Source: Plasmopara viticola
Taxonomy: Eukaryota > Oomycota > Peronosporomycetes > Peronosporales > Peronosporaceae
NCBI GenBank assembly: GCA_001695595.3
Contig: MBPM02000080.1
Location: 124,001-188,000 of the forward strand
Direction of reading: 5' to 3'
Length of the DNA stretch: 64,000 nucleotides
Of this stretch, positions 1 through 10,782 are shown piece by piece (position 1 is the stretch's first letter; the number at the start of each line of letters is the position of its first letter). Made by a program: the position numbers and the translations under genes. The notes under the pieces are model-generated. The model was not told the origin of the DNA, ran no database searches, and saw only the letters and a list, made by a program, of their open reading frames with translations.

Positions 1-1455
1 CCCAATGCAAAATCTTGGGTAGTGCATTTGAGCCGTAAACATCGAAGATGGGAGAAGCTCCATGAACAAAAGTCAACGATAACCAATGACCTTACGGAAC
101 CGCATCGAAATTCGGATCATTCATGCATACATGCTGACGAGTAGACGATGAAGCACTTCATCGAGCTTTTGTACTTGGGTTTGAATTCCCTGCAGTAGCA
201 AAAATGGCTGCAACGGAAATTACATTCACGACGTACAGCTCTTTTCTTATGTTTCTGGCTTTCGTCTCTTGTTGGCACTGGCGAAACACTTGAAGGTTTT
301 CGAAGTCCTTTATCACACCTCTGGGCTTTGCTTTTTTTGAATTTGAGTGAATTTCGGATAGAAATTCGTCGGAAACCTTTGAAGGATTCTCTGGCTTGGA
401 GAAGAAATTGGTCTGAAATTCTGACGCTGTCACAGTTCTAGGTGTATTCAGAGTTGATGCTCAATTCAAAGATTAATCTAATCGACAGCAGAAAACGAAG
501 AATGATAGCGAATTTGTTGTCATGACCTTGCCATCGTCATGATTTTCTGCTGTGGGTGCATCCCTTGCGGTCTTTGTGTTAAACTGCTACGGGTAGCCAG
601 TCAAAGCAGCCCGTTAACTTGAGAAATACCCCGCGCACCAAATGCTTCTGCCTGATCTTTGGTTTTCGGGCAGCCTCACCGTTTGCGGTATTGATATGTT
701 CGAAGAGTATGCATGAATATTTACCACATGATCTGATTTTACACGAGGTGCGTGTGGTTAACCGTAATTTGACCAATCGCAGCTCAAATTATCTACCGAA
801 AAGGGTGTGTGGCTGTTCCGGTTGTCTAAACTTAGTGTTTATCGTCCTGGTACGTGTTTGTATGCTAGTCAACAAGATAGCGGACATCTTTATTAAACGT
901 CGAAGCGCGATCTCTATGAGAAGCCCTACCCTTCCCGTAGCGAGTCGGTCGTGCGTATACTGCGCAATAAGATGCATTTCGCAGCTCCGACTTCACCAAA
1001 AGACTCTCTACGATTATCGAATTTTGAACAGCACGTCACTGTGGGCTCGGAAATTTTACCTCTCAATCCCTCAGCATCACCAAGGTCCGCTGCTTCGCTT
1101 TCGCTCTCTTGCTTCGATCTCAGACTTATACTTTTCGCTTCTTCATATCAATAATCTGATAAGACTGTACAGAACATAAAGTCGGACACTCCTATAGCTT
1201 AGTGCTCCTACTTTTTTATTTTCTAACTCAAGTATATAAAATGTATCTCGAGTTAGAGCATACTAACGCATTATTTTTTCCGTGAAAAAAAACGTAAACT
1301 TGCCTACAAAACAAGCGGTAACTGTATCGAAATTATTTACGAAACTGTGGAAGTGCAAAAACTAATCGTGGCAATTCCAAAATTGATAAAAAACCTAGAA
1401 AGATAAATTACATCTGTAGAATACATCCATAAAACTCATAAGCATAAGCACGAGA
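1..1455. other. No supportable gene; left flank of the effector array
   Basis: The longest open frame (619-1179, plus, 186 codons) and a minus frame (158-433, 91 codons) have no domain, signal peptide or paralogue elsewhere in the window, so neither is called. The first ~40 bases weakly resemble the 3' flank that follows the type-2 effector genes (a gggtagtg and catttgagc pattern). This may be the worn end of another array unit to the left. Confidence 0.5.
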
Positions 1456-1938
1456 CCCATACATGATACCACAAACTGAAATCTAAGAATTCTTCCACCG
1501 CGAAAAATCTCTGGCAATGCTCTATCGCTACATTCACGATTACAATGTAAGCTACCAATGCAGCTTGACCCCGTTGGCCGTCGCCAGCTGCTTCCTAGGG
1601 CATGTACTTTTCAGAATCGCAATTGCAACGAGGACATGATGTTTCGGCCGCCAAATGCAATACATCCGTAGAATAGAGGCCAATGCAAAGAGCACGTTTA
1701 AAATTGAGATATGTTACGCCTCCAAGAGAGCCAGGCTAAACAGCAGTTTGGTCGGAATCAAAAGATGGGTCATAAAAAGAGAGAGCGTGCAAAAATGACA
1801 CATCATTGAGAGCTTAGGTCATTGCATTTAGGACAATCGATATTACGCCCTGCCATTAGCTAAGATGAACAACCATTCGACATTTGAAGTGTCCAGTTCG
1901 TGTCGTAGTACACCTCTGTAGCGTATCACGAGACTTTC

Positions 1939-1958
1939 TCACAATTGCATCGGACGAA
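1939..1958 (+). promoter_or_regulatory. Conserved 5' leader motif of the effector family
   Basis: A 20-base block close to TCACAACTGCATTGGACGAA ends exactly nine bases before the start codon here. It does the same at every other effector locus in the window: 5409, 10754, 14206, 20594, 47187, 51950 and 53774. It could hold an oomycete initiator or 5'UTR element, but that function is inferred only from conservation and position. Confidence 0.45.
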
Positions 1959-1967
1959 ATGTTGACA

Positions 1968-3443
1968 ATGAACCTTCGTTTGATCCTCCAACGCGTTGCT
2001 TGTGGCGGCATTCTCTTGTCTTTTACTTTACTATCAAATGGCATTGGCGTGGTCGTAACGGTAGATGCGACGAGTGCCGTGTCAGAAATGCAGCGCACTC
2101 TTGCCATGAATCAAACTCAAAGCGAGGACCACGCGACATTAGCGCCAGTGGATGACGAAGACGACGAAGAAGATGAAGAAGAAAAAGAAAGAGCTCTTGC
2201 TGTCTTTGAGAGCGTCGGGGCAGCTGCGAAGAAGGCCATGAAAAGTTTCAAGCCGAATGAGATTACGAGGAAAAGGCTCTTTGCTGGAACTAAGAAGGAC
2301 AAGAAACTTGCGAAGACAAGCGAGTTGTTTGTCAAGTATAACGTGCAGCACGACGATCCAAACACTTTCTTCAGGCAAAGCAACTTTGACATGTGGGCTG
2401 GGGAGACGAGAAAAGTCTACAACCGGGACGATGAGAAGGCGTACGCAGCCATGTTTTCGACCTTGTTGGCTCGGAAGAATGGAGACGAGGAAGCGGTGGC
2501 AAAGCTGATTGGGAACCCTTCAACTTACCATGCGGATTTCCTGATGAAGGCGCAAATAAAGCACTGGAAGGCGCGTGATTATGATACGGGAATGGTGTTC
2601 GATCTCCTCAAGCTTAGTGACGAAGGCGATGAATTGCTCAATAGTCCAAAGCTCACCACGTGGATAACCTATGCCGAAAGGAACAATGAAAATCCATCCA
2701 AGAAATTGTGGGAATTATTGACGTCAAATCGAAAATTGGGGGAACTTTTTAAACGAGACGAGAATGTTGTCGATAGTGTCAAAGTCTACACTTCTGCCGA
2801 CCTGGCTGCGTTGGTGCAGGCCCCGCGGACCACAGGGAACGCAAAGCATTATGGGCCCATGTTGGAAACGATGTTGCTGGCAAGGTGGAGACAGCAAAAG
2901 ACCCCGATAGCCGACGCGTTGCAGGATGTGGGGATACGCAAGCCCGAACTGGACGTCTGGTTGGCATATATTCGTACGATGGGCAATAAGGATCCGTACA
3001 CAATCTTTGCAACTGGAGGCAAGTTTGAAGATAGAGCAATTGCAGGGGCAATTGGCACTGCGCTGCAGTCTGGAGACAACAATTTAGTAACAGTTGGCAA
3101 GCGTATGCAGCAAGCCCAATTTGAAGAGTGGGCAAGCGTAAACAAAAAGGGTAGTGACCTCTTTGACGATCTCAAGCTCAAGGATGAAGAATACAATCTA
3201 TTTGCGAGTCCTCTTTGGCCTGTGTGGACGAACTTCCTAAAGTTTACGAATAAGAACCACGCGAACAATGTGATGATTTTGACACTGGTGAAAAATTTCG
3301 AAGGTCAAAAGTTGCCCGATATCATTGCGAAGGCAATGAAAAAATCCCGCACTGAACGCACCGCAACGATTGTGAATATGCTCTACATGAACGAAGGCAT
3401 CAATCCTGTCAGTGCAAAGGTTTTGCCCAAACTTTCAGCTTGA
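1968..3443 (+). CDS. Secreted RXLR-like WY-domain effector, type 1 (491 aa)
   Basis: Likely secreted host-targeted effector. The ATG at 1968 is chosen because all paralogues align from the MN(L/F) start; upstream in-frame ATGs at 1884 and 1959 would bury the signal peptide. Residues 1-~31 form a signal peptide (RVACGGILLS core). MQRTL at 41-45 stands where RXLR is expected, followed by an acidic Asp/Glu tract ending KER at ~61-75 (dEER-like). The rest is helical with at least three repeats, each an L.L-rich helix followed by W..Y or W..F: LLKLSDEG..W, then VWLAYIRTM, then PLWPVWTNF. No enzymatic motif is seen. A nearly identical but frameshifted copy lies at 10783. Host target unknown. The effector-family assignment is strong; the degenerate RXLR is an observation. 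Confidence 0.85.
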   Translation: MNLRLILQRVACGGILLSFTLLSNGIGVVVTVDATSAVSEMQRTLAMNQTQSEDHATLAPVDDEDDEEDEEEKERALAVFESVGAAAKKAMKSFKPNEITRKRLFAGTKKDKKLAKTSELFVKYNVQHDDPNTFFRQSNFDMWAGETRKVYNRDDEKAYAAMFSTLLARKNGDEEAVAKLIGNPSTYHADFLMKAQIKHWKARDYDTGMVFDLLKLSDEGDELLNSPKLTTWITYAERNNENPSKKLWELLTSNRKLGELFKRDENVVDSVKVYTSADLAALVQAPRTTGNAKHYGPMLETMLLARWRQQKTPIADALQDVGIRKPELDVWLAYIRTMGNKDPYTIFATGGKFEDRAIAGAIGTALQSGDNNLVTVGKRMQQAQFEEWASVNKKGSDLFDDLKLKDEEYNLFASPLWPVWTNFLKFTNKNHANNVMILTLVKNFEGQKLPDIIAKAMKKSRTERTATIVNMLYMNEGINPVSAKVLPKLSA

Positions 3444-3998
3444 CACGTCGGTGGGTAACACGCTTCTAAACGGATGAATCGATGGTCGTGGATTGGATAT
3501 AAGGATTCGTTCTCAATGAAGGACAGGTTGAATTAATGACCACATTGACACGCCAACGTTATAGGCAAGAATGACGGTGCTGGTGCTGTCTACGTGGAGT
3601 ACAATCTATGGTCTCAATGTCGCTTCGAGACGCGCTCCTACTGCTTGTAGTCTGCTGCCACAGACACGGTGATGGCTTTAGATCGACCTGACGATTTAAG
3701 ATCCTCGTAATCATGTCCACGAGCTTGGCTGTTCACAAAGGGAGCTAATTCCTCAAATGCCCAGTAAGTATAAAAGTCGATTGTATAAATGTCAAGTAGT
3801 CTCTTAATTCTAGTCTACGAAGGAGATTAAAGCCTAGCTATCATTGAAAGAGCGCCTAATTCGTAGAGTTCAATGCATTCTAGGATCACAAAATAGTAAT
3901 GTAGTAATTATTACTATTATTACCGGGGGTAGGTCACTAACATTCGGGCAGCGATTAAATGTCCGTTGATACTTTATTTGTCGTGATCTCGCCAATTT

Positions 3999-4262
3999 TT
4001 AGCTGAAACGGCCAAACTCTGTCCGTTGCTGAGTACGCAACAAAGCAATTAGCATGATTTCCTTGACCTCGGGCGACTTCGGCTTGGGGAAAGCATCCAT
4101 CTCAGGCGACGCCGCCACCGACTCAGAAGTGTGCGTTGATCGCGTTAGGCTCTTGTGTATATAAACTTTGCATTCAAGCAAGTCTGTATACCACGAGACA
4201 TGTAAATACTTTGCGTGATCCTCGAAAAGGATCAGTCGAAAAGACTTCGAGACGGATTGCAA
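3999..4262 (-). other. Small open frame in a recurrent decayed unit (hypothetical, 87 codons)
   Basis: This frame is unchanged in the duplicate at 12814-13077. Related but broken sequence recurs near 8540-8930, 17380-17760, 24130-24560 and 62640-63090. On the minus strand the copies share stretches such as SKS(I/F)RLIL(F/C)ED and an ending like LLRA...T.FGR. That frame agreement hints at a former small gene, but no signal peptide or known domain is visible and several copies carry stops. It may be non-coding. Function not recognised. Confidence 0.25.
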
Positions 4263-5408
4263 TCAGGTGCAGCGAGGCTGCCATAACGGGAAGCATGAGT
4301 ACAGTCCGTTCCATATTAGTAATAATCGTATTACCAGGATCTTCAATGAATGCAAACTTGACTGTATATTTTGTGAGGCTGTTCCTACTACCTCTAGATA
4401 AACGCACAAGCAATGCTCGTGCTGCTTTTCTGCCAAGTACTTGGTACCAAGTACTATTTTCTTTGGACGTTCCAAACATGACTTGTGTTATACTATATGG
4501 TGATGTACCACTTACTTTGACACAAAGTAGCCTATTAAAATCATTGCTGCTTATCGGAAATCGCAGAAAATAGTATTGATCCGACGATGGACACAAAAAT
4601 GTACATGTCAAGTAAATGCTGTTGGTTTACGAAGACGACGACATCTGACAATTTGAGGCCGATAGTGCGTATTTATCAGGAAATGTGGAAGGCAAGTAAT
4701 TACTAATTGTGGGAGTAGAAATATAGTTTTATTTCGCAATACGGACTTTTTTGTGAGCTGCATACATATACTAGCTTCGATGCAAATGCGCTACTGACAA
4801 GTACGATTTAAGTTACAATTTGACATGTTGTACGATGACATAACACGAACGGTCCTGCGGCTCAGGGGAACGAGCTGCATTGGCGACTTTCCTGATACAA
4901 GAAATTGTACGAAGAGAGCATAACCAGTGATTACACGGTGTAGCGATTTTAGCGATTCTGACTGCTGATAAATATTAGATGGTCCTGAGAATAAATTGTA
5001 CGACAATAAAATAGGACATGGAATGGGCCCAATAAAACTACCGCATTGCGGTACGCTGATCAATGAGAAAGCAAGAGGACTACCTACGTCCATAATTGAG
5101 CCGTGGCTTGAGGATAGACGAAAGATTTTCATTCATAAGACGTGCTTCAAATCGTAGCGCCAGATTCAGAGATAGGAAGTGCAGATTTAAAAACAGAGAG
5201 CGGCAATGCTATAGAGGCGAGAGCGCCACTCTGTCGCAGATAGCCGGTGCCATATGCTAAACTTACCAGCATTTCGATCAATCAAGTGGGTTACGATGCT
5301 TGCCGCATATTGAACAGACTGGCCACCATCGTCGATAGCCAATTAAAACCGACTCGATGCATCATATGTTCATGCCACCCACATCAGGAGAGAATCGCAA
5401 AACATAGT

Positions 5409-5428
5409 TCACAACTGCATTGGACGAA
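5409..5428 (+). promoter_or_regulatory. Conserved 5' leader motif before the type-2 effector
   Basis: Exact match to the family block, nine bases before the ATG at 5438. The preceding ~400 bases, including GTGCCATATGCTAAACTT and CCAATTAAAACCGACTCG, are also conserved with the loci at 14235, 20623 and 47216. Confidence 0.45.
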
Positions 5429-5437
5429 GTGGTGCCA

Positions 5438-6805
5438 ATGAACCTCAAATCCAGTCTCAACCGCGTTGCGTGTGGCGGCATTCTCTTGTCGTGTGCTTTT
5501 CTTTTCCATGGCAGTGGTGTGGCAGCGGAGGCCAATGCGACGCGTGCCTTGTCAGCGAGACAACGCCACCTCGCTTTCAATCAATCTAAAAGCGACGAGA
5601 ACGCGACCGTCGCGCCGAGTCAAGTTGACGATGATGATGACGACGACGACGAAAGAGCTCTTGCTCTCTTTGAAAGTGTTAGTAAAGCGTCAACGAATGC
5701 CATGAAAGGTATTAAGTCGAACGCTATGGTGCAGAAAATGTTTTCGAAGGACCCGAAACTGGCTAGAACCAAGACTACGTTCGACAAGCTTGGACTTCAA
5801 CTGAAAGATCCAGACAACTTCTTTAAGCAAGCCAACTTTCAACCTTGGTTTGAAAAGACAATACAGCGCTACAAATCTGACGAAAAAAAGGCTTATGCAG
5901 CGATGTATTCGACCGTTCTATCTCGTTCGAAGGGAGATGATGAAGCCGTTGCGAAGCTGATTAATAGTCCATCGAATCTTTATGCCTTTCATTGGATCGA
6001 CGCTCAGGTCAACAATTGGAAGGCGCGTGATCTGGATACGGGAAAGGTCTTCGATCTCCTTAAGCTTAAAAAAGAAGGCCCTAATTTGCTGAATAGTCCA
6101 AAGCTGAGCTCGTGGGTCAAATTCGCAGAAGCGAAGAATGAAGACTCGGCCGAGAAATTGTGGGAGATATTGCGGTCTCAGAGAGATCTCGCTCGTCTTG
6201 GGCAACACGCGGAAATGCCTCGACATTTTGAAGCTTACTTTTTCGCCGAACTTGGTAAGGTGCTGCAAACTTCGCGGAAAACACCGGACGCAGAGCATCT
6301 TGGGTCGTTGTTGGACACGAAGTTGCTGGCAAGGTGGAAACAGCAAAAGTACTCGATTGCAAAGGCGTTGCAGGATATGGGGATAGGCCCGGATGACCTT
6401 AAAGTCTGGTTGGCGTATATACATACGATGGGCAACAAGGACCCCTACACGATCTTTGTGACCGCAGGCAAGTTTGAAGACAAAGCAGTTGCGGGGGCAA
6501 TTGGCCTCGCGCTGCAGTCTAAAATTTCATCAATGAAATCGATTGGCCAGAATATGCAGAGAAGACAAAACGAATTGTGGTCGAAGGATGGTAAAAAGCC
6601 TGAGACACTCTTTGGAGATTTAAAGCTCCAAAATGCAGGAGATAACCTGTTTGCGAGTCCTCTTTGGCCTGTGTGGATGTCTTACCTGAAGTTTTTAGAT
6701 GAGAAGGGCGCAAACACTCGGATGATGATGACACTGAGAAAGTATTTTAAAGACGATAAATTGCTCGGTATCATTACAAAGGCAAAACAGGTGTCCGAAA
6801 CTTAA
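5438..6805 (+). CDS. Secreted RXLR-like WY-domain effector, type 2 (455 aa)
   Basis: Predicted secreted effector. Signal peptide at residues 1-~32 (RVACGGILLSCAF, GVAAEANA). RQRHL lies at 41-45 in place of RXLR. An uninterrupted run of eight Asp then ER (64-73) is the dEER-like site. The C-terminal two thirds carry W..F and W..Y modules (LLKLKKEG..SSWVKF, then VWLAYIHTM, then PLWPVWMSY). The reading frame stops at ...VSET, whereas the paralogue at 20623 continues ~26 residues; homologous DNA persists after the stop, so the tail was lost by a local change creating TAA. The middle (SKDPKLART to FEKTIQRYK) resembles the locus at 47216 more than that at 14235, suggesting a mosaic. Target unknown. 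Confidence 0.85.
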   Translation: MNLKSSLNRVACGGILLSCAFLFHGSGVAAEANATRALSARQRHLAFNQSKSDENATVAPSQVDDDDDDDDERALALFESVSKASTNAMKGIKSNAMVQKMFSKDPKLARTKTTFDKLGLQLKDPDNFFKQANFQPWFEKTIQRYKSDEKKAYAAMYSTVLSRSKGDDEAVAKLINSPSNLYAFHWIDAQVNNWKARDLDTGKVFDLLKLKKEGPNLLNSPKLSSWVKFAEAKNEDSAEKLWEILRSQRDLARLGQHAEMPRHFEAYFFAELGKVLQTSRKTPDAEHLGSLLDTKLLARWKQQKYSIAKALQDMGIGPDDLKVWLAYIHTMGNKDPYTIFVTAGKFEDKAVAGAIGLALQSKISSMKSIGQNMQRRQNELWSKDGKKPETLFGDLKLQNAGDNLFASPLWPVWMSYLKFLDEKGANTRMMMTLRKYFKDDKLLGIITKAKQVSET

Positions 6806-7251
6806 AACACCGCATCATTTGTGGGAACGCTTCTGTCTCGTCAATACCATTATTTTGTCAGTGCGCAGGGTGTGCCTCAATCGTCAGCTTGACACGTCGA
6901 AGGGTCATGCGCGCTGAAATGGATGGAGCGTGGACATTTTCGTTTTCAACGAGCTATCGTTCAAGTCATTGGCTCCATTCATACGACTACGTGACCGTCA
7001 ACAATTGATCTAAACGTCGCTCGCTCCAGGTGATTCATTCCAGTGGCCAACTTTTTGGGTAAAGACCCCACAAATGTTTGGGTAGTGTCAGTCATTTGCA
7101 TTTGAGCGATAAAGATTGATTATTGTTGCATTAATATATATATATATATTTGGATATATCCTCTCTTTATAAATGTGAGAAACTCTATGGTCTCTCTACA
7201 CGAAGTAGCGGCGGTTTTAAATTTCTGGCGGCTGACACAATGTAAGTACAA
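6806..7251. other. 3' flank of the type-2 effector with a TA microsatellite
   Basis: The stretch starts with the out-of-frame remnant of the lost C-terminal tail, then the shared TCAGCTTGACACGTCG block. A pure TA run lies at 7135-7150; the equivalent run at 15957-15977 is longer, so it varies between copies. No gene seen. Confidence 0.6.
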
Positions 7252-7867
7252 TCACTTATATTGTGTCAGTGAGAGAGCATTGCGAGTGAGTGTAAAAGTG
7301 GAAATGCACGTTTGTTGCAGTATTGATTTCCTGTTTTGCCTTCGCAAAGATATCGAGCAACTTTTTACCTTCAAATTACTATTATCAGCTTCAACATCAG
7401 CTCGGATTCCGCGTGCACGTTTTTTAGCCAAATTCAGGTAGGAAGTCCACACAGTCCAAAGACGACTCGCAAACAGATTGTGTCCTTCAATTTCGAGGTT
7501 ACACTCTGACATTAGTTGATCACCAGTTTAAACAGTTCGCACCCTGTGCTTGCTGCATACGGTTGCCAATCGCCATCAAATTGCTGTCATCAGACTGCAG
7601 CGCTGTTTCAATTACTCTTGCCTCCAGTCGCAACTGTTTTGTATGGGTCATCAATCCATGATCCAACCGGACGTCAGATTCGAACTTGCGCACCCCTACA
7701 TTACGCAACGCGTTTGCGATCCGGTACTCTTAATGGTTTCACCTTACCAGCAACATCGTTTCCGGCAACTTCCCAATATAACTTGCATTTTCTGTGGTCC
7801 GCGGTGCACGCACCAACATGGCAAGTTTGGCAGTATTGTAAACTTGTAAACGATCGATGATGTTCAT
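7252..7867 (-). pseudogene. Inverted, internally deleted effector relic
   Basis: On the minus strand an ATG at 7867 (MNIIDRLQVYNTAKLAML) leads straight into sequence matching the middle of the effectors (VRAPRTTENA), so the signal peptide, RXLR-like and acidic regions are gone. Further fragments in shifted frames match ...GVRK.E.DV and ALQSDDSNLMAIGNRMQQAQ, then NLFASRLWTVWTSY, the last W..Y module. Several frameshifts make it non-functional. The same relic occurs at 16079-16694 and 22859-23411. It is tail-to-tail with the upstream type-2 gene. Confidence 0.75.
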
Positions 7868-9119
7868 GTCAAAGCTTTAGCTAAGTCACGAGATACTTGG
7901 CGACACAAACAAATGACACAACAAATCGTACATTGCATTTGTTGTCTTATCCTCCTCTTATGGCTACATATTTGATGGTGGCCAAAACATAATAGTTTCT
8001 GAGCAAATGCGCTACTAAAGAGTACTATTTCTTCTGTGATTTTACATGCCGTACGATGCGAACGGAGCTGTAGGTGGTGGCGCCTAAAAAAATCGAGCTG
8101 CATTGGCAAATTACATAATATAACGACTTGTTTAAAGAGAGCATCAGCAGTGGCTGAACACTACAATGGTTTTAGCCCTATAATTTCCCTACTCAAATGA
8201 GTGCGAAATACGTAGATGAGCCACTGGTCGAAAACGTCCATAGTCCTATAGAGGTATAGGACTTGGTCCTGGACTGGGTCGGATGACTGCCAGCCTCCCG
8301 TGATACTAGCCTAGTCCTAGCGTATGGGTTCCAAAAGCATTTTTATCGAGGAAATACGAACGAACGCAGTGACCAACCTATTACAGGAAAGGCACCGAAT
8401 GTTGTTGAACGGCACGGTAGATAGTGCCAAAGATCATTGGGCAGTCCAATTTCCACGGATTTCAGATATGTTAACGAAAAGAGGCAAACCATCGATCTGC
8501 TGACCAGGGTTTTGAACATCCGTCAACGATTTATTTGTGGTGATCCTGGCATCAATGGAGAAGACATGGTTGTTCTAACTTCTCTGACCCATAAAGCTGA
8601 AAAGTTCTCTACTACACCCATTAAAGGTAACGTGGGCGACTTCGGCTTGGGCGGAGCAACCATCCACGGTGCCTACGCCACCAACCCGGCTGACTTCAAC
8701 TTTTGCAGAAGGTGAGCTAGCTGAGCAATCGCTTGCAAGTGCGCATTGGTCGCGCTGGGTTTTAGAGCAAACGAATTTCGTATTTTAGCAAAAATACAGC
8801 TTGTTTAGCTCGTCTGTACATTCCGAGGCAAAAAAGCGTTTTCCTTTGTCCTCGAAAAGAATCAATCGTATAGACTTCGAGAGAGATTGCCACCAGGTGC
8901 AAAAGGGCTACCATAACTAGATGAATGAGAACAACTGTCTGACATTTGTTCTTTTAATCCACGGTTAGTACTATTCATGAGTGACAGTGTTTTTGTATTT
9001 TTAAATGCAATTTCGACAACATTAAAGCTGATCCTATGTGGGACAAATAAAATTTCTACTAAACACAGTCGCCTCTATTATTACGCAAAACCCTTAATCC
9101 TTTAAACATGTACTGCTTT
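7868..9119. repeat. Non-coding module sequence: dispersed block and decayed unit
   Basis: About 7960-8180 is a direct copy of the ~200-base block at 4745. About 8220-8340 holds the 'ggacttggtcctggactgg' segment that recurs at 17110, 23880 and 62400, and inverted at 53140-53240. About 8437-8930 is a copy of the decayed minus-strand unit. The plus frame at 8437-8715 is open here but differs in length in the other copies, so it is not called a gene. Confidence 0.55.
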
Positions 9120-10282
9120 TTCGGAAAAGGTTGGGGTGACGCCCTCCTTCCAAGCGCGGGGGCTAAATGCTCGCGCGCTTCGGGCAGGTGCTCTCGGGCA
9201 TCTGCAAGTCTCTAACGAGTCTCACCCTCGACGCGACGGTCTCCAGCACCAGGCCAAACCCCCTTCCACGCCCTTAATCGCGCCAACCGCATCCGGATTG
9301 GCTTCTTTAATGTGAATTCTCTAGGTTCAAAGCGCAAGAAGCACGAAACACTCCCCGGAGATCTCCGGCGCTACCGCGTCGATATCCTTGGCCTCCGAGA
9401 AATCAAGATCTACGATAGAGGTGAGCACCGCATTGATGACTTCCTTCTAACCCTAAAAAAAAAAAAAAAAAACGAAGCCAAGACCGAAGTCACCGAAATC
9501 CGCCGCCACTGCAACCCGTCGGGCGCCACTCGACACGCCTGATCCCGAGAAGAAACCTGGCGCCACACTAAGAAGCTCGGAACACTCCTCGGCGATATTG
9601 AAGATCTATCCCGACGCAAGTCCCTGGCCACCCTCGCGCTCCACCGCCTCTGGTCCGTCTGGCTCCGCCCCACGCTCATCTCACCCAAGACCCGCATTCG
9701 ACTGTACAACACCTACGTTCTCCCGATTCTGCTGTACAACTGCGCCACCTGGGCTCTTACCAAGTCAGAGCTCCACGGCCTCGAGAGTTTCCATCGCCGC
9801 CAGCTTCGCTACGCTCTTGGCCATCGCTACCCCCGACACATTTCGAATGCAAGATTCTACGACCTCTGTGATGAGCAGCCGCTGAGACTACGACTGACAC
9901 AAGCCCGCTGGCGCCTGTTTGGCCATGTACTTCGCCGCAATCCCGACATTCCAGCTAACCTCCAGATGCGTGCCTACTTCTTCTCCACCGCAGCAAACTG
10001 GCGCGGACGTCCCCGCACCACGCTCCCCTCAACACTCGACCACAACCTTGTTTCCCGTGACTCCGCCTTTCGACTCCGGATAGCACAAGACCTCGAAGTG
10101 GTACGTACCCTTGCACAAGACCGAAAGAAATGGAAGACCCTCACGATCTCGGTGCCGGATGCACTGCCCGCCGAACGAGACCCGACGTATGCGGACACCA
10201 CTCTATGCCGTGGACTAGCCAGACTGAGCCTAGCACGTGCATAACTTGGCAACGCGATAACGTAATACATTACATCACATTA
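9120..10282 (+). mobile_element. Non-LTR retrotransposon (LINE), internally deleted, at the module junction
   Basis: The element starts TTCGGAAAAGGTTGGGG, the same start as the fragment at 50727. An endonuclease-like start is readable (GFFNVNSL...LPGDLRRYRVDILGLREIK, ~9292-9450). After an A18 run (9455-9472) the sequence jumps to the region after the reverse transcriptase palm: KKLGTLLGDIEDLSRRK, RLYNTYVLPILLYNCATWALTKSEL, and ARWRLFGHVLRR. The catalytic RT palm is missing. The 3' end is ...GCATAACTTGGCAACGCGATAACG with an ATTAC-rich tail. At least one stop and frameshifts are present. It cannot move on its own. Confidence 0.8.
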
Positions 10283-10782
10283 CCCATACATAATACCACA
10301 AACTGTAATCTAAGAATTCTTCCGCTGCTGGCAATGCTCTATCGCTACAATCACGATTTCAATGTAAGCTACCAATGCAACTTGACCCCGTTGGCCGTCG
10401 CCAGCTGCTTCCTAGGGCATGTACTTTTCAGAATCGCAATTGCAACGAGGACATGATGTTTCGGCCACCAAATGCAATACGTCCATAGAATAGAGGCCAA
10501 TGCAAAGAGCACGTTTAAAATTGAGATATATTACGCCCCCAAGAGAGCCAGGCTAAACAGCAGTTTGGTCGGAATCAAAAGATGGGTCATAAAAAGCGAG
10601 CGTGGAAAAATAATACATCATTGAGAGCTTAGGTCATTGCATTTAGGACAATCGATATTACGCCCTGCCATTAGCTAAGATGGACAACCATTCGACATTT
10701 GAACTGTCCAGTTCGTGTCGTAGTACACCTCTGTAGCGTATCACGAGACTTTCTCACAATTGCATCGGACGAAATGTTGACA

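Larger units (their letters stand above)
3444..5437. other. Intergenic: decayed repeat unit plus upstream region of the next effector
   Basis: The segment 3444-3950 is the 3' flank shared with 12258 and 18607. About 3950-4620 is a copy of a decayed minus-strand unit (see 3999-4262). About 4745-4950 is a ~200-base dispersed block also found near 7960, 13555, 16830, 19960, 23510 and 62050, and inverted near 1470, 10290, 45600, 51500 and 53290. In the inverted cases it lies upstream of effector starts, so it is probably ancestral effector 5' sequence. About 4960-5437 is the conserved upstream region of type-2 genes. Confidence 0.5.
1456..9119. repeat. Tandem segmental duplication, copy 1 (~7.66 kb)
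   Basis: Sequence from 1456 onward recurs from 10283 onward with offsets of about 8.80-8.85 kb, the drift coming from small indels. Homology starts abruptly at CCCATACAT in both copies. Copy 1 ends at TACTGCTTTT (9120), where a LINE begins; copy 2 runs on past the equivalent point at 17975. The unit holds a type-1 effector, a decayed minus-strand unit, a type-2 effector, an inverted effector relic and more non-coding repeat. The type-1 half is nearly identical between copies, while sequence after about 4370 is less alike. Confidence 0.9.

Noticed and set aside
619..1179. 186-codon plus-strand open frame
   Set aside because: No domain, signal peptide or paralogue; composition looks like chance in relic DNA.
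2117..2392. Minus-strand frames rich in Ser and Phe opposite the type-1 effector (also at 10932)
   Set aside because: They are the antisense of the GAT/GAA acidic tract, which reads as poly-Ser or poly-Phe; shadows of the real gene.
2849..3268. 139-codon minus-strand frame (also 11663-12082)
   Set aside because: Antisense shadow conserved only because the plus-strand gene is duplicated.
8437..8715. 92-codon plus frame in the recurrent unit
   Set aside because: Start and length differ among copies, and several copies have stops; the frame is not conserved.
9598..9885. 95-codon plus frame and overlapping minus frames in the LINE
   Set aside because: Other-frame shadows of the LINE pol C-terminal region.
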